DNA of 64,000 bases from positions 5,589,001 through 5,653,000 of the forward strand of contig NZ_JAVDYC010000001.1 in assembly GCF_031458255.1 (NCBI RefSeq), in the 5' to 3' direction. The notes below the pieces were generated by a model. It saw nothing but the letters and a program-made list of their open reading frames with translations. It was not told the origin of the DNA and ran no database searches. This DNA comes from Catenuloplanes niger (GTDB taxonomy: Bacteria; Actinomycetota; Actinomycetes; Mycobacteriales; Micromonosporaceae). Position 1 is the first letter of the stretch. Every line of letters begins with the position of its first letter. Both the position numbers and the translations under genes were made by a program. Of the stretch, positions 43,468 through 55,940 are shown in pieces.

Positions 43468-43525
43468 GCGGGCCGGCGCGCCGGTCTTCCGTCGCTCCGG
43501 GCACGGGGCGGCCGGTCCGGCTCAG

Positions 43526-43538
43526 TAGAGTCGGCGGC
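43526..43538 (+). promoter_or_regulatory. Predicted -10 element, leaderless start
   Basis: TAGAGT at 43526-43531 is followed by 7 nt and the ATG at 43539. There is no purine-rich ribosome site, so a leaderless mRNA is likely for the methionine-synthase-like gene. Confidence 0.45.
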
Positions 43539-44555
43539 ATGAGTGACGCAGCGGTGTGGCCGTGGCCGGAAGGGGCGGCGACCGGGATCGGATCGCTGCC
43601 GGGGATCGATGTCGCCGAGGCCCAGCGGGTGGTCCTGGGGGATCTTCCCGACTTTCCGCATCTGCCGGAGCTGCCCGCGCGCGGACCCGGCGCCGACCTC
43701 GTCGGCCGCGGCGCCGGTTTCCTGGTCGAGCTGCCGGTCGAGCTCTACGCCGGCCGCTGGCGGGTCGCGGCCCGGCCCGGCAAGGACCTGCGGCGCACGC
43801 GTGACCTGCTGGACCGCGACGTCGATCAGCTGACCGAGCAGGCCGCCGAGTTCACCGGCCCGGTCAAGGTCCAGGCGGCCGGGCCGTGGACGCTCGCCGC
43901 GAGCATCGAGCTGCCGATCGGCGGCCGGCTGCTGCGCGATCCCGGCGCGGTCCGCGACCTGACCGCGTCGCTCGCCGAGGGCGTGGCCGCGCACGTCCGG
44001 GACGTCGCGGCCCGACTGCCCGGCGCCACCGTCGTGCTGCAGCTGGACGAGCCGTCGATGCCGGCCGTGCTGGCCGGCCGGGTGCGCACCGAGAGCGGGC
44101 TGGGCACGTACCGGGCGGTCGAGGCGACGCTCGCGTCGGAACTGCTCCGGCAGGTCGTGGACGCGGCCGGGGTGCCGGTCGTGGTGCACTGCTGCGCGCC
44201 GGACGTGCCGCTGGACGTGATCCGTTCGTCCGGTGCCGCCGGCGTCGCACTGGACCTGTCCCTGGTCGAGCGGCTCGATCCGCTCGGCGAGGCGCTCGAC
44301 GCGGGCCTGGGCCTGCTGGCCGGCGCCGCACCCACCGGGCTGTCGTCCGGCCCGGCCGGGGTCGCGTCCGCCGTGGTCGCGGACCGGGTGCGGAAGCTGT
44401 GGCGGGAGCTGGGCTTCCCGGCGGCGCAACTGGCGAAACAGGTGGTGGTGACGCCCGCGTGCGGCCTGGCCGGTGCGACCCCGGCGTTCGCCCGCGCCGC
44501 GCTGGCCGCCTGCCGCGACGCCGCCCGGCGACTGCACGAGGACGCGCTGAGCTGA
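43539..44555 (+). CDS. Cobalamin-independent methionine-synthase-like protein
   Basis: 338 aa, corresponding to the C-terminal catalytic barrel of MetE only. Zinc-type ligands are visible: His and Cys in VHCCAPD (about 210-216) and Cys in VTPACGLAG (about 305). The N-terminal folate domain of MetE is missing. Such short proteins are common in actinomycetes and archaea and may use another methyl donor; the actual reaction is not established. The next gene starts within the stop codon (TGATG), which implies coupling to the class IV aminotransferase. Confidence 0.78.
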   Translation: MSDAAVWPWPEGAATGIGSLPGIDVAEAQRVVLGDLPDFPHLPELPARGPGADLVGRGAGFLVELPVELYAGRWRVAARPGKDLRRTRDLLDRDVDQLTEQAAEFTGPVKVQAAGPWTLAASIELPIGGRLLRDPGAVRDLTASLAEGVAAHVRDVAARLPGATVVLQLDEPSMPAVLAGRVRTESGLGTYRAVEATLASELLRQVVDAAGVPVVVHCCAPDVPLDVIRSSGAAGVALDLSLVERLDPLGEALDAGLGLLAGAAPTGLSSGPAGVASAVVADRVRKLWRELGFPAAQLAKQVVVTPACGLAGATPAFARAALAACRDAARRLHEDALS

Positions 44556-45349
44556 TGACGGTCGCGCAGGTCGACGGCGCCGAGGCCACGGCGGAGCAGC
44601 TGCGGGCGCTGGCCGTGACGAACTACGGGCACTTCACCTCCCTCCAGGTGCGCGCGGGAGCCGTGCACGGCCTGACGCATCACCTGGAGCGGCTGGATCG
44701 GCAGTCGCACGCGTTGTTCGGCCGTGGCCTGGACGGTGCGCGAGTGCGCGGCCTGCTGCGCCACGCGCTGGCCGGGACGCCGGACGCGTCGGTCCGGGTG
44801 ACGGTCTTCTCCGGCGAGGGCCGGCGGCCCAGCGCGGTCGCGCCCGCGGAGCCGCACGTGCTGGTCACCGTGGACCCGCCGGTCCCGGCGCTGACGTCGC
44901 CGCTGCGGGTGTGCACGGTGTCGTACGAGCGGGACCTGCCGGAGGTGAAGCACGTCGCCACGTTCGGCCTGACCTGGCACTGGCGCCGGGCCCGGGCACA
45001 GGGCGCCGACGACGCGCTGTTCGTCGACCGGAACGGCCTGGTCAGCGAGGGTACGGTGTGGAACGTCGGCTTCTCCGACGGCGACCGGGTGGTCTGGCCG
45101 GCGGCCGGCATGCTGCACGGCGTGTCGATGCGGCTGCTCAAGGACGGCCTCGACCGGCTCGGCGTGCCGTGGGAGGTGCGGCCGGTGCCGGTGGCGGAGG
45201 TGTCCCGGTTCCGGTTCGCGTTCGCCAGCAACTCGATCAGTCCGGTGCGCCCGCTGGCCGCGATCGACGGGACGCAGTTCGCACCGGACGACGCGCTGGT
45301 GACACTGTTGGGGTCCGCGTACCGGGCGATCCCGGCGGAGCCGGTCTGA
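44555..45349 (+). CDS. Class IV aminotransferase
   Basis: 264 aa PLP enzyme of the fold type IV family (branched-chain or D-amino-acid aminotransferase, or 4-amino-4-deoxychorismate lyase). The expected PLP Lys is K132 in LPEVKHVATFG; downstream are DDALFVDRNGLVSEGTVWNV and the phosphate-binding SNSISPVRPL. The sequence does not decide between transaminase and lyase. It overlaps the MetE-C-like gene by 1 nt, so the two are probably one functional unit. Confidence 0.8.
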   Translation: MTVAQVDGAEATAEQLRALAVTNYGHFTSLQVRAGAVHGLTHHLERLDRQSHALFGRGLDGARVRGLLRHALAGTPDASVRVTVFSGEGRRPSAVAPAEPHVLVTVDPPVPALTSPLRVCTVSYERDLPEVKHVATFGLTWHWRRARAQGADDALFVDRNGLVSEGTVWNVGFSDGDRVVWPAAGMLHGVSMRLLKDGLDRLGVPWEVRPVPVAEVSRFRFAFASNSISPVRPLAAIDGTQFAPDDALVTLLGSAYRAIPAEPV

Positions 45350-45382
45350 CCCGGCCGGCCCGCGTCGCGCGAGCCGGCCGGG
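45350..45382. terminator. Terminator between convergent genes
   Basis: Arms 45350-45359 (CCCGGCCGGC) and 45373-45382 pair perfectly; an inner CGCG/CGCG pairing shortens the loop. It lies in the 51-bp gap between the aminotransferase and TrpB2 genes. Confidence 0.7.
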
Positions 45383-45400
45383 ACGGCGTGGCCCGGTGCC

Positions 45401-46768
45401 CTACCCGGTCACCGTCGGCAGCCCCGCGAGCGCGGCGTCGAGCCGGCCGGCCGGGAGCGTGTGGTCGGTCATCTCACCGGCCAGGTAGGCGCCGTACGCG
45501 GCCAGATCGAGGTGGCCGTGCCCGCACAGCGCGGTGAGGATCACCTTCGGCTCGCCCGACTCCTTGCAGCGCAGCGCCTCGTCGATGCAGGCGGCCAGCG
45601 CGTGCGTGGGCTCGGGGGCCGGGACGATGCCCTCGGTGCGGGCGAAGCGCACGCCGGCCGCGAAGCACTCGGACTGCGGGATCGCGACCGCCTCGATCAG
45701 GCCCAGCTCGTAGACGTGCGAGATGAGCGGGGACATGCCGTGGTAGCGCAGGCCGCCGGCGTGGATCGGGTCCGGGATGAAGTCGTGCCCGAGCGTGTGC
45801 ATCTTCATCAGCGGCGTCAGCCCGGCGGTGTCGCCGAAGTCGTAGGCGTAGACGCCCCGGGTCAGCGACGGGCAGCCGGCGGGCTCGGCGGCCCGGATCG
45901 TCACGTCCAGCCGGCCGGCCAGCTTCTCGCGCAGGAACGGGAAGGTCAGGCCGCCGAAGTTCGACCCGCCGCCGGTGCAGCCGACGATCACGTCCGGGGT
46001 GACACCGATCTTCGCGAACTGGAGCAGCGCCTCCTCACCGATCACGGTCTGGTGCAGCAGCACATGGTTGAGGACGCTGCCGAGCGCGTAGTTCGTGTCC
46101 GGGTTCCGGGCCGCGATCTCGACCGCCTCGGAGATCGCGATGCCGAGTGAGCCGGGCGAGTCCGGATCCTTCTCCAGCACCGCGCGCCCGGCCGCGGTCA
46201 GCGTCGACGGCGACGGATGGATCACGCCGCCGAACGTCTCGATCATGATTTTCCGGTACGGCTTCTGGTCGTACGAGGACCGCACCTGCCACACCTCGCA
46301 CTCCAGCCCGAACTGCGCCGCCGCGAAGCTGAGCGCGGTGCCCCACTGGCCGGCACCGGTCTCCGTGGTCAGCCGCCGGATTCCGGCCTCGGCGTTGTAG
46401 TAGGCCTGCGGGACCGCGGTGTTCGGCTTGTGCGAACCGGCCGGCGAGACACCCTCGTACTTGTAGTAGATCTTCGCCGGCGTGCCGAGCGCCTTCTCCA
46501 GCCGGTGCGCCCGGTAGAGCGGCGACGGCCGCCACAGCCGGTACACGTCGAGCACGTCCTCGGGGATGTCGACGTACCGCTCGGCCGTGACCTCCTGCTC
46601 GATCAGCGACATCGGGAACAGCGGCGCGAGATCGTCCGGGCCGACCGGCGCGTGCGTGCCCGGGTGCAGCACCGGTGGGGGCGGGGACGGCAGGTCGGCG
46701 ACGAGGTTGTACCAGCGGCGCGGCATCTCCGACTCGTCGAGAAGTACCTTGGTGAGGTTGCGGTCCAT
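45401..46768 (-). CDS. TrpB2-type tryptophan synthase beta-like protein
   Basis: 455 aa PLP enzyme. The PLP Lys is K114 in [13 protein letters not shown] and the phosphate loop is GCTGGGSNF. At 455 residues with the extended N-terminus and [14 protein letters not shown] segment it belongs to the TrpB2 family, which does not need TrpA and makes tryptophan from indole and serine or salvages indole. No trpA is nearby. The ATG at 46768 begins the conserved region; upstream in-frame codons lack a ribosome site. Confidence 0.88.
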   Translation of the reverse strand: MDRNLTKVLLDESEMPRRWYNLVADLPSPPPPVLHPGTHAPVGPDDLAPLFPMSLIEQEVTAERYVDIPEDVLDVYRLWRPSPLYRAHRLEKALGTPAKIYYKYEGVSPAGSHKPNTAVPQAYYNAEAGIRRLTTETGAGQWGTALSFAAAQFGLECEVWQVRSSYDQKPYRKIMIETFGGVIHPSPSTLTAAGRAVLEKDPDSPGSLGIAISEAVEIAARNPDTNYALGSVLNHVLLHQTVIGEEALLQFAKIGVTPDVIVGCTGGGSNFGGLTFPFLREKLAGRLDVTIRAAEPAGCPSLTRGVYAYDFGDTAGLTPLMKMHTLGHDFIPDPIHAGGLRYHGMSPLISHVYELGLIEAVAIPQSECFAAGVRFARTEGIVPAPEPTHALAACIDEALRCKESGEPKVILTALCGHGHLDLAAYGAYLAGEMTDHTLPAGRLDAALAGLPTVTG

Positions 46769-46908
46769 CGCGTTCGTCGCCCCTGTCCCGGTTCGTGGCA
46801 CCCGCCGTGCCGGGTGCACCTGACCGCGACGCTAACGCCGGGACCGCGTCCGCACCCGCAGGCGCGACGCCACCGGTGGGCGACCTGTGCTCAGCGGAGC
46901 GCGCCGGC

Positions 46909-47145
46909 TCAGTCCTCCGGCGGCTCCCCGGGCTTGTGGCGCACGTACATGGCGTCGCCCTGATAGCCGACGATCAGCTTCTCGAGCTTCAGCATGTTGA
47001 TCACAAGATTGAGCGTGCCGTACGAGACGCCGTACTCCTCCTGGAGCAGCCGGATCGGCGGCAGCTTGTGCCCGGCCGGCAGGTCTCCGCTGAGGATCTT
47101 CGCCCGGATGGCGTCGTACACCCGATCCTTTTTCGACGTACCCAT
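46909..47145 (-). CDS. Minimal GntR-type winged-helix protein
   Basis: 78 aa; essentially only a GntR DNA-binding domain: KKDRVYDAIRAKILSGDLPAG, then RLLQEEYGVSYGTLNLVINML as the helix-turn-helix and a wing reading LIVGYQGDAMYVR. The effector domain of GntR proteins is absent. The second half of the recognition helix reads YGTLNLVINML where the family has SRTTVRRALRRL-like sequence. AGGAGA lies 12 nt before the ATG, inside a 15-nt sequence repeated in the divergent transcript. Small inverted repeats in the 500-bp upstream spacer are likely its operators. Confidence 0.75.
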   Translation of the reverse strand: MGTSKKDRVYDAIRAKILSGDLPAGHKLPPIRLLQEEYGVSYGTLNLVINMLKLEKLIVGYQGDAMYVRHKPGEPPED

Positions 47146-47157
47146 GAATTCGTCCAA

Positions 47158-47172
47158 TCTCCTGGCTCGCAA
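47158..47172. repeat. 15-bp direct repeat, copy 1, covering the gntR ribosome site
   Basis: TCTCCTGGCTCGCAA on the plus strand. In the leftward gntR mRNA it reads TTGCGAGCCAGGAGA, which includes the AGGAGA ribosome site. The identical second copy is at 47368-47382. Confidence 0.9.
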
Positions 47173-47212
47173 TGCCAAGTAGATCACCGAATTCGAATTC
47201 TGGTCAATCAAG

Positions 47213-47234
47213 TCGACATAGTTGACGTAGTCGA
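47213..47234. promoter_or_regulatory. Double inverted-repeat operator near the gntR promoter
   Basis: TCGAC-ATA-GTTGA (47213-47225) overlaps TTGAC-GTA-GTCGA (47222-47234). Both are 5-3-5 inverted repeats with one departure from TCGAC-N3-GTCGA. They lie just upstream of the likely gntR -35 region (47202-47211). Confidence 0.6.
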
Positions 47235-47328
47235 TGACGTCACATCGCGGAGCAGGCGCCGGACAGCCGCCGGACGGCCGCCGGGCGGTCGCCGGGCAAT
47301 GTCGACACAGATCGACCGGGGAACCTGG

Positions 47329-47357
47329 TCGACATAGTCGATTAAGTGCCCTAGGCT
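47329..47357 (+). promoter_or_regulatory. Operator overlapping the promoter of the divergent transcript
   Basis: A perfect TCGAC-ATA-GTCGA lies at 47329-47341. TCGACA (47329-47334) can serve as -35, with 17 nt to TAGGCT (47352-47357) as -10. A repressor on this site would block the rightward promoter. Confidence 0.6.
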
Positions 47358-47363
47358 GATGAG

Positions 47364-47445
47364 CGTCTCTCCTGGCTCGCAACTACGGAGAGGCCCGAGC
47401 CCCGGCGTCGACTCCTCCGAGCGGTGTGACGCCGGGGCTCCCCGT
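47364..47445 (+). ncRNA. Predicted small RNA or leader, antisense to the gntR ribosome site
   Basis: Start estimated 7 nt after TAGGCT. Hairpin 1: CTCTCC (47367-47372) with GGAGAG (47387-47392), its 14-nt loop beginning TGGCTCGCAA. Hairpin 2: GAGCCCCGGCGTC (47397-47409) with GACGCCGGGGCTC (47428-47440), a perfect 13-bp stem. The segment 47368-47382 is fully complementary to 15 nt at the gntR mRNA start, including its AGGAGA. It could act as an antisense RNA, or the second hairpin could be an attenuator in a long ligA leader. An overlapping reading frame from ATG 47359 is unconvincing. The rest of the spacer to 47649 shows only a weak CCAGG ... CCTGG hairpin. Confidence 0.45.
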
Positions 47446-47607
47446 GCGGCCGGGGTGACACGTAGGGGGCGGCATGCCGTCCAGGTGGCTTATGTGTCGC
47501 CCTGGCGACCCCGGTCCGCCGCGGCGCCGATCGCCCGTTCACGGCGGTTCCCGGCCGTCGACGTCGAAAACGTCGGACCTCCTCGTTACCGTGCTGGAGA
47601 CGGCTGA

Positions 47608-49848
<2,241 letters not shown>

Positions 49849-49986
49849 GGATCATCCCCCGCCCCGATGATTGCATCCGCAACTGAGCGTCATTGCCGTA
49901 CGACGCAAGGTGATTGCGGTTGCATGTGACGTATATCAAGTTAGTCACGGCTACGCCCGTTTCATGCCTCGCTGGGTCCGTCGACC

Positions 49987-49992
49987 TATCGT
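49987..49992 (+). promoter_or_regulatory. Possible -10 element for the GGDEF-EAL gene
   Basis: TATCGT 60 nt before the GTG start, in the 204-bp spacer after ligA. The spacer is AT-richer around 49,900-49,960. No clear operator seen. Confidence 0.3.
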
Positions 49993-50052
49993 GAATGCCG
50001 TCGACGCAGGCCTACGAGTCGACCGAGGCCTACAACACCCGGGGGAGGTCTC

Positions 50053-52401
50053 GTGGAGCCCGCATCGCTGCGCAACATGGTGCCGGCCGAGCGCGCGGTG
50101 CCGTTCCTCGGCTTCGTGTGGGCCGTGAGCCTGGCCGCCGCCGCCGCGTCGGTGCCGGCCCTGCTCGCGCTCCCCGGCCAGGTCGCCGATCTCCCGCTCG
50201 CCTTCTGGGTGCTGGCCGCGCTCGCCGTGCTGATCGACGCGCGGCCGTTCACGCCGATCGGGCGGCGCCGGCTCGGCGCGGCCATCCTCGCCTCGGTCTC
50301 GCTCACGTTCGCGATCCTGCTGGGCTGGGGTCTGGGCCCGGCGATCGTCGTGCAGGTGGTCGCGGTCGGGGTGTGCGGCGTTCGGATGCGCAGCAGCGTC
50401 TGGCGCACCGGCTTCAACACCGCCCAGCACGTGCTCGCGCTGGCCGCGGCCGCCGCGGTGCTCACGGCCGGGCCGGAGCTGGCGTTCCGGGCCGGCGGCA
50501 ATCCGTCGTGGACGGACGTGCTGGCGGTCGTCGCGGCCTCGGCGGCCTGGTTCGCGGTCACCTACGGCACCGTCACGGTCGCGGTCTGGCTGCGCTTCGG
50601 CGGACGGTGGCCGGCGATGTTCGTCAGCGGTCTCGGCTTCGAGCTGCTGTCCGCGGGCGCGCTGCTGTTCCTCGGCCCGCTGCTGGTGGTCGCGGCGCAC
50701 CTGAGCGCCGCGCTGATCCCGCTCATCCTGGTGCCGCTCTACGCGGTCTACCGGATGGCGCGGCTCACCACCGCGCACGAGAAGATCTCCCGGCTCGACC
50801 CGCTCACCGGCCTGGGCAACCGCAAGGCGCTGCTCACCGAGGTCGCGGACCAGATCGCCGGGCACGCGGAGCGCGCCGCCCGCGGCGAGGCGAACGGGCA
50901 CATGGCGCTGCTCCTGCTGGACCTCGACCGGTTCAAGCGGGTCAACGACGCGCTCGGCCACGCGGTCGGCGACCGCCTGCTGACCGAGGTCGCCAAGCGG
51001 CTGGCCACCGTGGTCGGGCCGCCGGCCACGCTAGCTCGTCTCGGCGGCGACGAGTTCGCGGTGCTCGCGCCCCGGCTGGCGGACGCCACGGCCGCCCGGC
51101 GGCTGGCGGTCGAGATCGCCGGGGCGCTGGACGAGCCGGTCCCGCTCGACGGGCTGCCGCTCGACATCGGCGGGTCGATCGGCGTCGCGGTCTACCCGGA
51201 GCACGGCACCGACTTCGAGACGCTGATGCGGCACGCGGACGTCGCGATGTACGAGGCGAAGCACCGCGGCGACGCGGTCGCGGTCTACGCGCCGGAGGCC
51301 GACCACAACTCGCCGGAACGGCTCAGCCTGCTCGGCGACCTGCGCACCGCACTCGAGGTGACCGGCGGCGTGCGCGCCGAGCCCGGCGGGACCGGACTGC
51401 CGCAGCTGCCCGGCGCCGGCGAGATCCGGATGTACTACCAGCCGCAGGTCGCGATCGACACCGGCGAGGTGGTCGGCGTCGAGGCCCTGCTGCGCTGGCG
51501 GCACCCGGAGCGCGGCATGGTGCACCCGGAAGAGCTGATCAAGGCGGCCGAGCACACCGCCGTGATGCGGCTGCTCACCCGCCGCGTTGTCGACGACGTC
51601 ATCGAGCAGCTCGCGGCGTGGCGGGACGCGGGCCTGCCGATGCGGGCCGCGCTCAACGTGAGCGTCCGGGACCTGCACACCGGCGACATCGTCGACCAGA
51701 TCGAGGACCGCCTCGCCCGCTACCGGTTGCCCGCCGACCGCCTGCAGCTGGAGATCACCGAGAGCGCGCTGATGGCGGACCCGCGCCGGGTCCTGGTCAC
51801 GCTCTCCCGGCTCTCCCGGCTCGGCATCGCGATCGCGCTCGACGACTTCGGCACCGGCTACTCGTCCATGCAGCACCTGCGCCGGCTGCCGCTGTCCGAG
51901 GTGAAGATCGATCGCTCGTTCGTGCTGGGCATGACCGCGGACGGCGACGACGCCGCGATCGTCCGGTCCATGATCGAGCTCGCCGGCGCGCTCGGCCTGC
52001 GCGTGGTCGCCGAGGGCGTCGAGGACGAGCGCACCTGGCGGATGCTGCACGCGGCCGGCTGCCACGTGGCGCAGGGCTGGTTCTACGGCCGGCCGATGCC
52101 GGCCGAGGAGTTCGGCGTCTGGCTGTCCCGCTACCGCCCGCCGGTCCTCCAGGACGCCCACCGCGCCGAGAGCCGCCCGGCCCCGGGGAGCCGGGCGCCG
52201 CGGGAGAGCCCGGCGGACACCCCGCCGCGGCGGACCGGCCGGCGCCCCACCAACCGGCGCGGGCACCAGTCCGACGGCGTGCCGGAGAGCCGGGCGGAGA
52301 GCGTGCTGGAAGGGCTCGGCGACACGCCGCCCGGCACCTCCGCGAGCACCGGCCGATCCATCCGGGGAGTCGCCCGGGCCGGTGCCGAGGGTGACAAATA
52401 G
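50053..52401 (+). CDS. Membrane GGDEF-EAL protein, both sites intact
   Basis: 782 aa c-di-GMP enzyme. About seven membrane helices (residues 15-240), then GGDEF domain with GGDEF at 331-335, then EAL domain with E477-A-L. The EAL domain has all usual catalytic motifs: [40 protein letters not shown] and QGWFYGRPM. So both synthesis and hydrolysis are possible. No RxxD inhibitory site precedes GGDEF. The last ~75 residues are a disordered Arg/Pro-rich tail. GTG start behind GGGGGAGG. Situated between ligA and gatCAB. Confidence 0.88.
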   Translation: MEPASLRNMVPAERAVPFLGFVWAVSLAAAAASVPALLALPGQVADLPLAFWVLAALAVLIDARPFTPIGRRRLGAAILASVSLTFAILLGWGLGPAIVVQVVAVGVCGVRMRSSVWRTGFNTAQHVLALAAAAAVLTAGPELAFRAGGNPSWTDVLAVVAASAAWFAVTYGTVTVAVWLRFGGRWPAMFVSGLGFELLSAGALLFLGPLLVVAAHLSAALIPLILVPLYAVYRMARLTTAHEKISRLDPLTGLGNRKALLTEVADQIAGHAERAARGEANGHMALLLLDLDRFKRVNDALGHAVGDRLLTEVAKRLATVVGPPATLARLGGDEFAVLAPRLADATAARRLAVEIAGALDEPVPLDGLPLDIGGSIGVAVYPEHGTDFETLMRHADVAMYEAKHRGDAVAVYAPEADHNSPERLSLLGDLRTALEVTGGVRAEPGGTGLPQLPGAGEIRMYYQPQVAIDTGEVVGVEALLRWRHPERGMVHPEELIKAAEHTAVMRLLTRRVVDDVIEQLAAWRDAGLPMRAALNVSVRDLHTGDIVDQIEDRLARYRLPADRLQLEITESALMADPRRVLVTLSRLSRLGIAIALDDFGTGYSSMQHLRRLPLSEVKIDRSFVLGMTADGDDAAIVRSMIELAGALGLRVVAEGVEDERTWRMLHAAGCHVAQGWFYGRPMPAEEFGVWLSRYRPPVLQDAHRAESRPAPGSRAPRESPADTPPRRTGRRPTNRRGHQSDGVPESRAESVLEGLGDTPPGTSASTGRSIRGVARAGAEGDK

Positions 52402-52520
52402 ACTCGCACAGGTCACCGACCCGTGCGACGCTGCGCGCGAGCGTAAGTGCACGCCGGCCCTGCCCAGCGCTACGCCGGTCACAGGTCACCCGAAGAGCGA
52501 ACTACCGAGGGGGCAATCCC

Positions 52521-52820
52521 ATGGCCGCCATCTCCCGCGAGGAGGTCGCGCACCTGGCGCGCCTGTCGCGGCTAGCCGTGACGGAGCAGGAGCTGGACGT
52601 CTTCGCCGGCCAGCTCGACGTGATCCTGCAGTCGGTCGCCCGGATCGGCGAGGTCGCCGCGACGGACATCCCGCCGACCTCGCACTCGGTGCCGCTGACC
52701 AACGTGTTCCGCGACGACGTCGTGGTCCCCGGGCTGACGCAGGAGGCCGCGCTCTCCGGCGCCCCCGACGCCGAGGACGGGCGATTCCGCGTCCCGCGCA
52801 TCCTGGATGAGGAGGCCTGA
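52521..52820 (+). CDS. gatC: Glu-tRNA(Gln)/Asp-tRNA(Asn) amidotransferase subunit C
   Basis: 99 aa. Small helical belt subunit that holds GatA and GatB together. Typical start [20 protein letters not shown] and end with FRVPRIL. GAGGGGG precedes the ATG. gatA follows 3 nt after the stop. Confidence 0.95.
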   Translation: MAAISREEVAHLARLSRLAVTEQELDVFAGQLDVILQSVARIGEVAATDIPPTSHSVPLTNVFRDDVVVPGLTQEAALSGAPDAEDGRFRVPRILDEEA

Positions 52821-52823
52821 GCC

Positions 52824-54299
52824 ATGTCGGATCTCACCCGGCTGACCGCGGCCGAGCTGGCCGCCACCATCGCGTCCGGTGACGTCTCCGCGGTCGAGGT
52901 GGCCCAGGCGCACCTGGACCGGATCGCCGCCGTGGACGAGCGCGTGCACGCGTTCCTGCACGTCGACACGGAGGGCGCGCTCGCCGCCGCCCGCGACGTG
53001 GACGCGCGGCGCGCCGCGGGCGAGGAGCTCGGCCCGCTGGCCGGCGTCCCGGTCGCGGTCAAGGACGTGCTCGCCACGAAGGGCGTCCCGACCACCGCGG
53101 CCTCCAAGATCCTGGAGGGCTGGCGCCCGCCGTACGACGCCACGATCGTCGAGCGGCTGCGCGCCGCCGGCACCGTGATGCTCGGCAAGACCAACATGGA
53201 CGAGTTCGCGATGGGCTCGTCCACGGAATACTCGGCCTACGGCCCGACGAACAACCCATGGGACCTGGGCCGCATCCCCGGTGGTTCCGGCGGCGGCAGC
53301 GCGGCGGCCATCGCCGCGTACGAGGCACCGCTGGCCATCGGTACGGACACCGGTGGCTCGATCCGGCAGCCGGGCGCGGTGACCGGCACGGTCGGCGCCA
53401 AGCCGACCTACGGCGGTACGTCCCGGTACGGCCTGATCGCGTTCTCCTCCTCGCTGGACACGCCCGGCCCGTGCGCGCGCACCGTGCACGACGCGGCGCT
53501 GCTGCACTCGGTCATCGCCGGCCACGACCCGCGCGACTCCACCTCCATCCCGCAGCCGGTGCCGGACGTGGTCGCGGCCGCGCGGCTCGGCGCGACCGGC
53601 GACCTGACCGGCGTCAGGATCGGCCTGGTCACCGAGTTCGGCGGCGAGGGCGCGGAGCCCGGCGTGATGGCGGCGTACCGGGACTCGGTCGAGGCGCTGA
53701 CCAAGCTCGGTGCCGAGATCGTCGAGATCTCCTGCCCGCACTTCCAGTACGCGCTGCCCGCCTACTACCTGATCGCGCCGAGCGAGGCCTCGTCGAACCT
53801 GGCCCGGTTCGACGGCGTCCGGTTCGGCCTGCGCACCGGCGACGACGGCAGCCACTCGCTGGAGGAGGTCATGTCGCTGACCCGCGAGGCCGGCTTCGGC
53901 CCCGAGGTCAAGCGCCGGATCATCCTGGGTACGTACGCGCTCTCGTCCGGCTACTACGACGCCTACTACGGCCAGGCGCAGAAGGTGCGCACGCTCATCA
54001 CGCGCGACTTCACGTCCGCGTTCGAGCAGGTCGACGTGCTGGTCTCGCCGACCACGCCGTTCGTGGCGTTCCCGTTCGGCTCGCGCACCGGCGACCCGTA
54101 CCAGATGTACCTCGCCGACCTGTTCACGATCCCGACGAACCTGTACGGCGGCCCGGCGATCTCCGTGCCGTGCGGTCTCTCCGAGGGCCTGCCGGTCGGG
54201 CTGCAGATCATGGCGCCGACGATGGCCGACGACCGGATGTACCGGGTCGCGGCCGCGCTGGAGTCCACGGTCGGCGTGCTCACACCGCCGGCGCTGTAA
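52824..54299 (+). CDS. gatA: Glu-tRNA(Gln)/Asp-tRNA(Asn) amidotransferase subunit A
   Basis: 491 aa amidase that releases ammonia from glutamine for transamidation of mischarged tRNA. Ser-cisSer-Lys triad: Lys80 in AVKDVL, Ser155 in [10 protein letters not shown], Ser179 in [11 protein letters not shown]. The spacing corresponds to the numbering known for bacterial GatA. Follows gatC by 3 nt. A 13-bp perfect stem-loop lies between it and gatB. Confidence 0.96.
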   Translation: MSDLTRLTAAELAATIASGDVSAVEVAQAHLDRIAAVDERVHAFLHVDTEGALAAARDVDARRAAGEELGPLAGVPVAVKDVLATKGVPTTAASKILEGWRPPYDATIVERLRAAGTVMLGKTNMDEFAMGSSTEYSAYGPTNNPWDLGRIPGGSGGGSAAAIAAYEAPLAIGTDTGGSIRQPGAVTGTVGAKPTYGGTSRYGLIAFSSSLDTPGPCARTVHDAALLHSVIAGHDPRDSTSIPQPVPDVVAAARLGATGDLTGVRIGLVTEFGGEGAEPGVMAAYRDSVEALTKLGAEIVEISCPHFQYALPAYYLIAPSEASSNLARFDGVRFGLRTGDDGSHSLEEVMSLTREAGFGPEVKRRIILGTYALSSGYYDAYYGQAQKVRTLITRDFTSAFEQVDVLVSPTTPFVAFPFGSRTGDPYQMYLADLFTIPTNLYGGPAISVPCGLSEGLPVGLQIMAPTMADDRMYRVAAALESTVGVLTPPAL

Positions 54300-54309
54300 A
54301 GCCGTAGAC

Positions 54310-54340
54310 ACGGCGGGAGCCGGTCAGCGGCTCCCGCCGT
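54310..54340 (+). terminator. Strong stem-loop between gatA and gatB
   Basis: Arms 54310-54322 (ACGGCGGGAGCCG) and 54328-54340 pair perfectly with loop GTCAG. It starts 10 nt after the gatA stop, 60 bp before gatB. It looks like an intrinsic terminator or processing site within what should be one operon. Confidence 0.6.
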
Positions 54341-54400
54341 ACCCCCGCCGCCCGTTGCTCTTGATCGCCGCGGAAGCCTGAAGAATCCGGGAGAAAGTTC

Positions 54401-55906
54401 ATGACCACGACCGTGCTGCCGCCGTACGACGACGTCGTCGCGCGCTACGAGCCGGTGATCGGCCTGGAGACGCACGTCGAGCTCGGGACGAACACGAAGA
54501 TGTTCTGCGGGTGTCCGACCGAGTTCGGCGCGGAGCCCAACACCCAGGTCTGCCCGGTCTGCCTCGGCCTGCCCGGCGCGCTGCCGGCACCGAACCGCGC
54601 CGCGATCGAGGCGACCATCCGGATCGGTCTCGCGCTCAACTGCTCGATCGCCGAGTGGTGCCGCTTCGCCCGGAAGAACTACTTCTACCCGGACATGCCG
54701 AAGAACTTCCAGACCAGCCAGTACGACGAGCCGCTGTGCGTCGACGGCTACCTGGACGTCGAGGTGGACGGCGAGATGGTGCGCGTCGAGATCGAGCGCG
54801 TGCACCTGGAGGAGGACACCGGCAAGACGCTGCACGTCGGCGGCGCGACCGGGCGCATCCACGGCGCCACCGAGTCGCTGGTGGACTACAACCGGGCCGG
54901 CATCCCGCTGGTCGAGATCGTCACCAAGCCGATCCCGGGCACCGGGGCCAAGGCGCCGCTGGTCGCGCGCGCCTACGTGACCGAGCTGCGCGACATCATC
55001 CGCTCGCTGGACGTCTCCGACGTGCGGATGGAGCAGGGCTCGATGCGCTGCGACGTGAACACCTCGCTCAGCCCGGCCGGTTCCACCGAGTGGGGCACCC
55101 GCACCGAGACCAAGAACGTGAACTCGCTGCGCTCGGTCGAGCGCGCGGTCCGCGCCGAGATGATCCGGCAGGCGTCCGTGCTCGACTCCGGCGAGCGGAT
55201 CTTCCAGGAGACCCGGCACTTCCAGGAGGACACCGGCGACACCCGTCCCGGCCGGTCCAAGGAGGAGGCGACCGACTACCGGTACTTCCCGGAGCCGGAC
55301 CTGGTGCCGATGGCGCCGGACGCCGCCTGGGTGGCCGAGCTCAAGGCCGCGCTGCCGGAGCCGCCGCGGGTGCACCGCAAGCGGCTGCAGGAGGAGTGGG
55401 GCCTGACCGACCTGGACATGCAGTCCGTGGTCAACGCGGGCGCGGTCGAGCTGATCGAGGCGACCATCGCGGCCGGTGCGACCGCCGCGGGCGCGCGCAA
55501 GTGGTGGCTCGGCGAGCTGGCCCGGCGCGCGAACGAGGAGGGCATCGAGCTGTCCGCGGTCGGCGCCACCCCGGCGCAGGTCGCGGAGCTTCAGCAGCTG
55601 GTCGACGAGGGCAAGCTCAACGACAAGCTGGCCCGCGCGGTCCTGGAGGGCGTCGTCGCCGGCGAGGGCTCGCCGCGCGAGATCATGACCGCCCGCGGCC
55701 TGGGGGTCGTGTCCGACACCGGCGCGCTCACCGCCGCGGTCGACGAGGCGATCGCTGCGAACCCGGACATCGCCGCGAAGATCCGCGACGGCAAGGTCGC
55801 GGCCGCCGGCGCGCTGGTCGGCGCTGTCATGAAGACCACCCGCGGCCAGGCCGACGCCAAGACCGTCCGCGAACTGATCCTCTCCCGCCTCGGCGCCCAG
55901 GGCTGA
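54401..55906 (+). CDS. gatB: Glu-tRNA(Gln)/Asp-tRNA(Asn) amidotransferase subunit B
   Basis: 501 aa kinase/transamidase subunit that activates the misacylated Glu or Asp and binds the tRNA through its C-terminal tail. Signature [20 protein letters not shown] with Cys residues for zinc, later [25 protein letters not shown] and KNVNSL, and the YqeY-like C-terminal domain (about 355-501). The ATG is preceded by GGGAGAAAG. The window has gatC, gatA and gatB in this order. Confidence 0.96.
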   Translation: MTTTVLPPYDDVVARYEPVIGLETHVELGTNTKMFCGCPTEFGAEPNTQVCPVCLGLPGALPAPNRAAIEATIRIGLALNCSIAEWCRFARKNYFYPDMPKNFQTSQYDEPLCVDGYLDVEVDGEMVRVEIERVHLEEDTGKTLHVGGATGRIHGATESLVDYNRAGIPLVEIVTKPIPGTGAKAPLVARAYVTELRDIIRSLDVSDVRMEQGSMRCDVNTSLSPAGSTEWGTRTETKNVNSLRSVERAVRAEMIRQASVLDSGERIFQETRHFQEDTGDTRPGRSKEEATDYRYFPEPDLVPMAPDAAWVAELKAALPEPPRVHRKRLQEEWGLTDLDMQSVVNAGAVELIEATIAAGATAAGARKWWLGELARRANEEGIELSAVGATPAQVAELQQLVDEGKLNDKLARAVLEGVVAGEGSPREIMTARGLGVVSDTGALTAAVDEAIAANPDIAAKIRDGKVAAAGALVGAVMKTTRGQADAKTVRELILSRLGAQG

Positions 55907-55940
55907 CCGGGACGGCCGGCACACGAGCCGGTGACGCAGA

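Noticed and set aside
45401-46768. Tryptophan operon
   Set aside because: The TrpB2-type gene stands alone with convergent and unrelated neighbours; no trpA, trpC or trpD is seen.
47359-47607. 82-codon ORF starting at ATG 47359 ahead of ligA
   Set aside because: The ATG would lie upstream of the predicted transcript start, the frame has Arg/Pro/Ala-rich content without a domain, and it contains the two hairpins.
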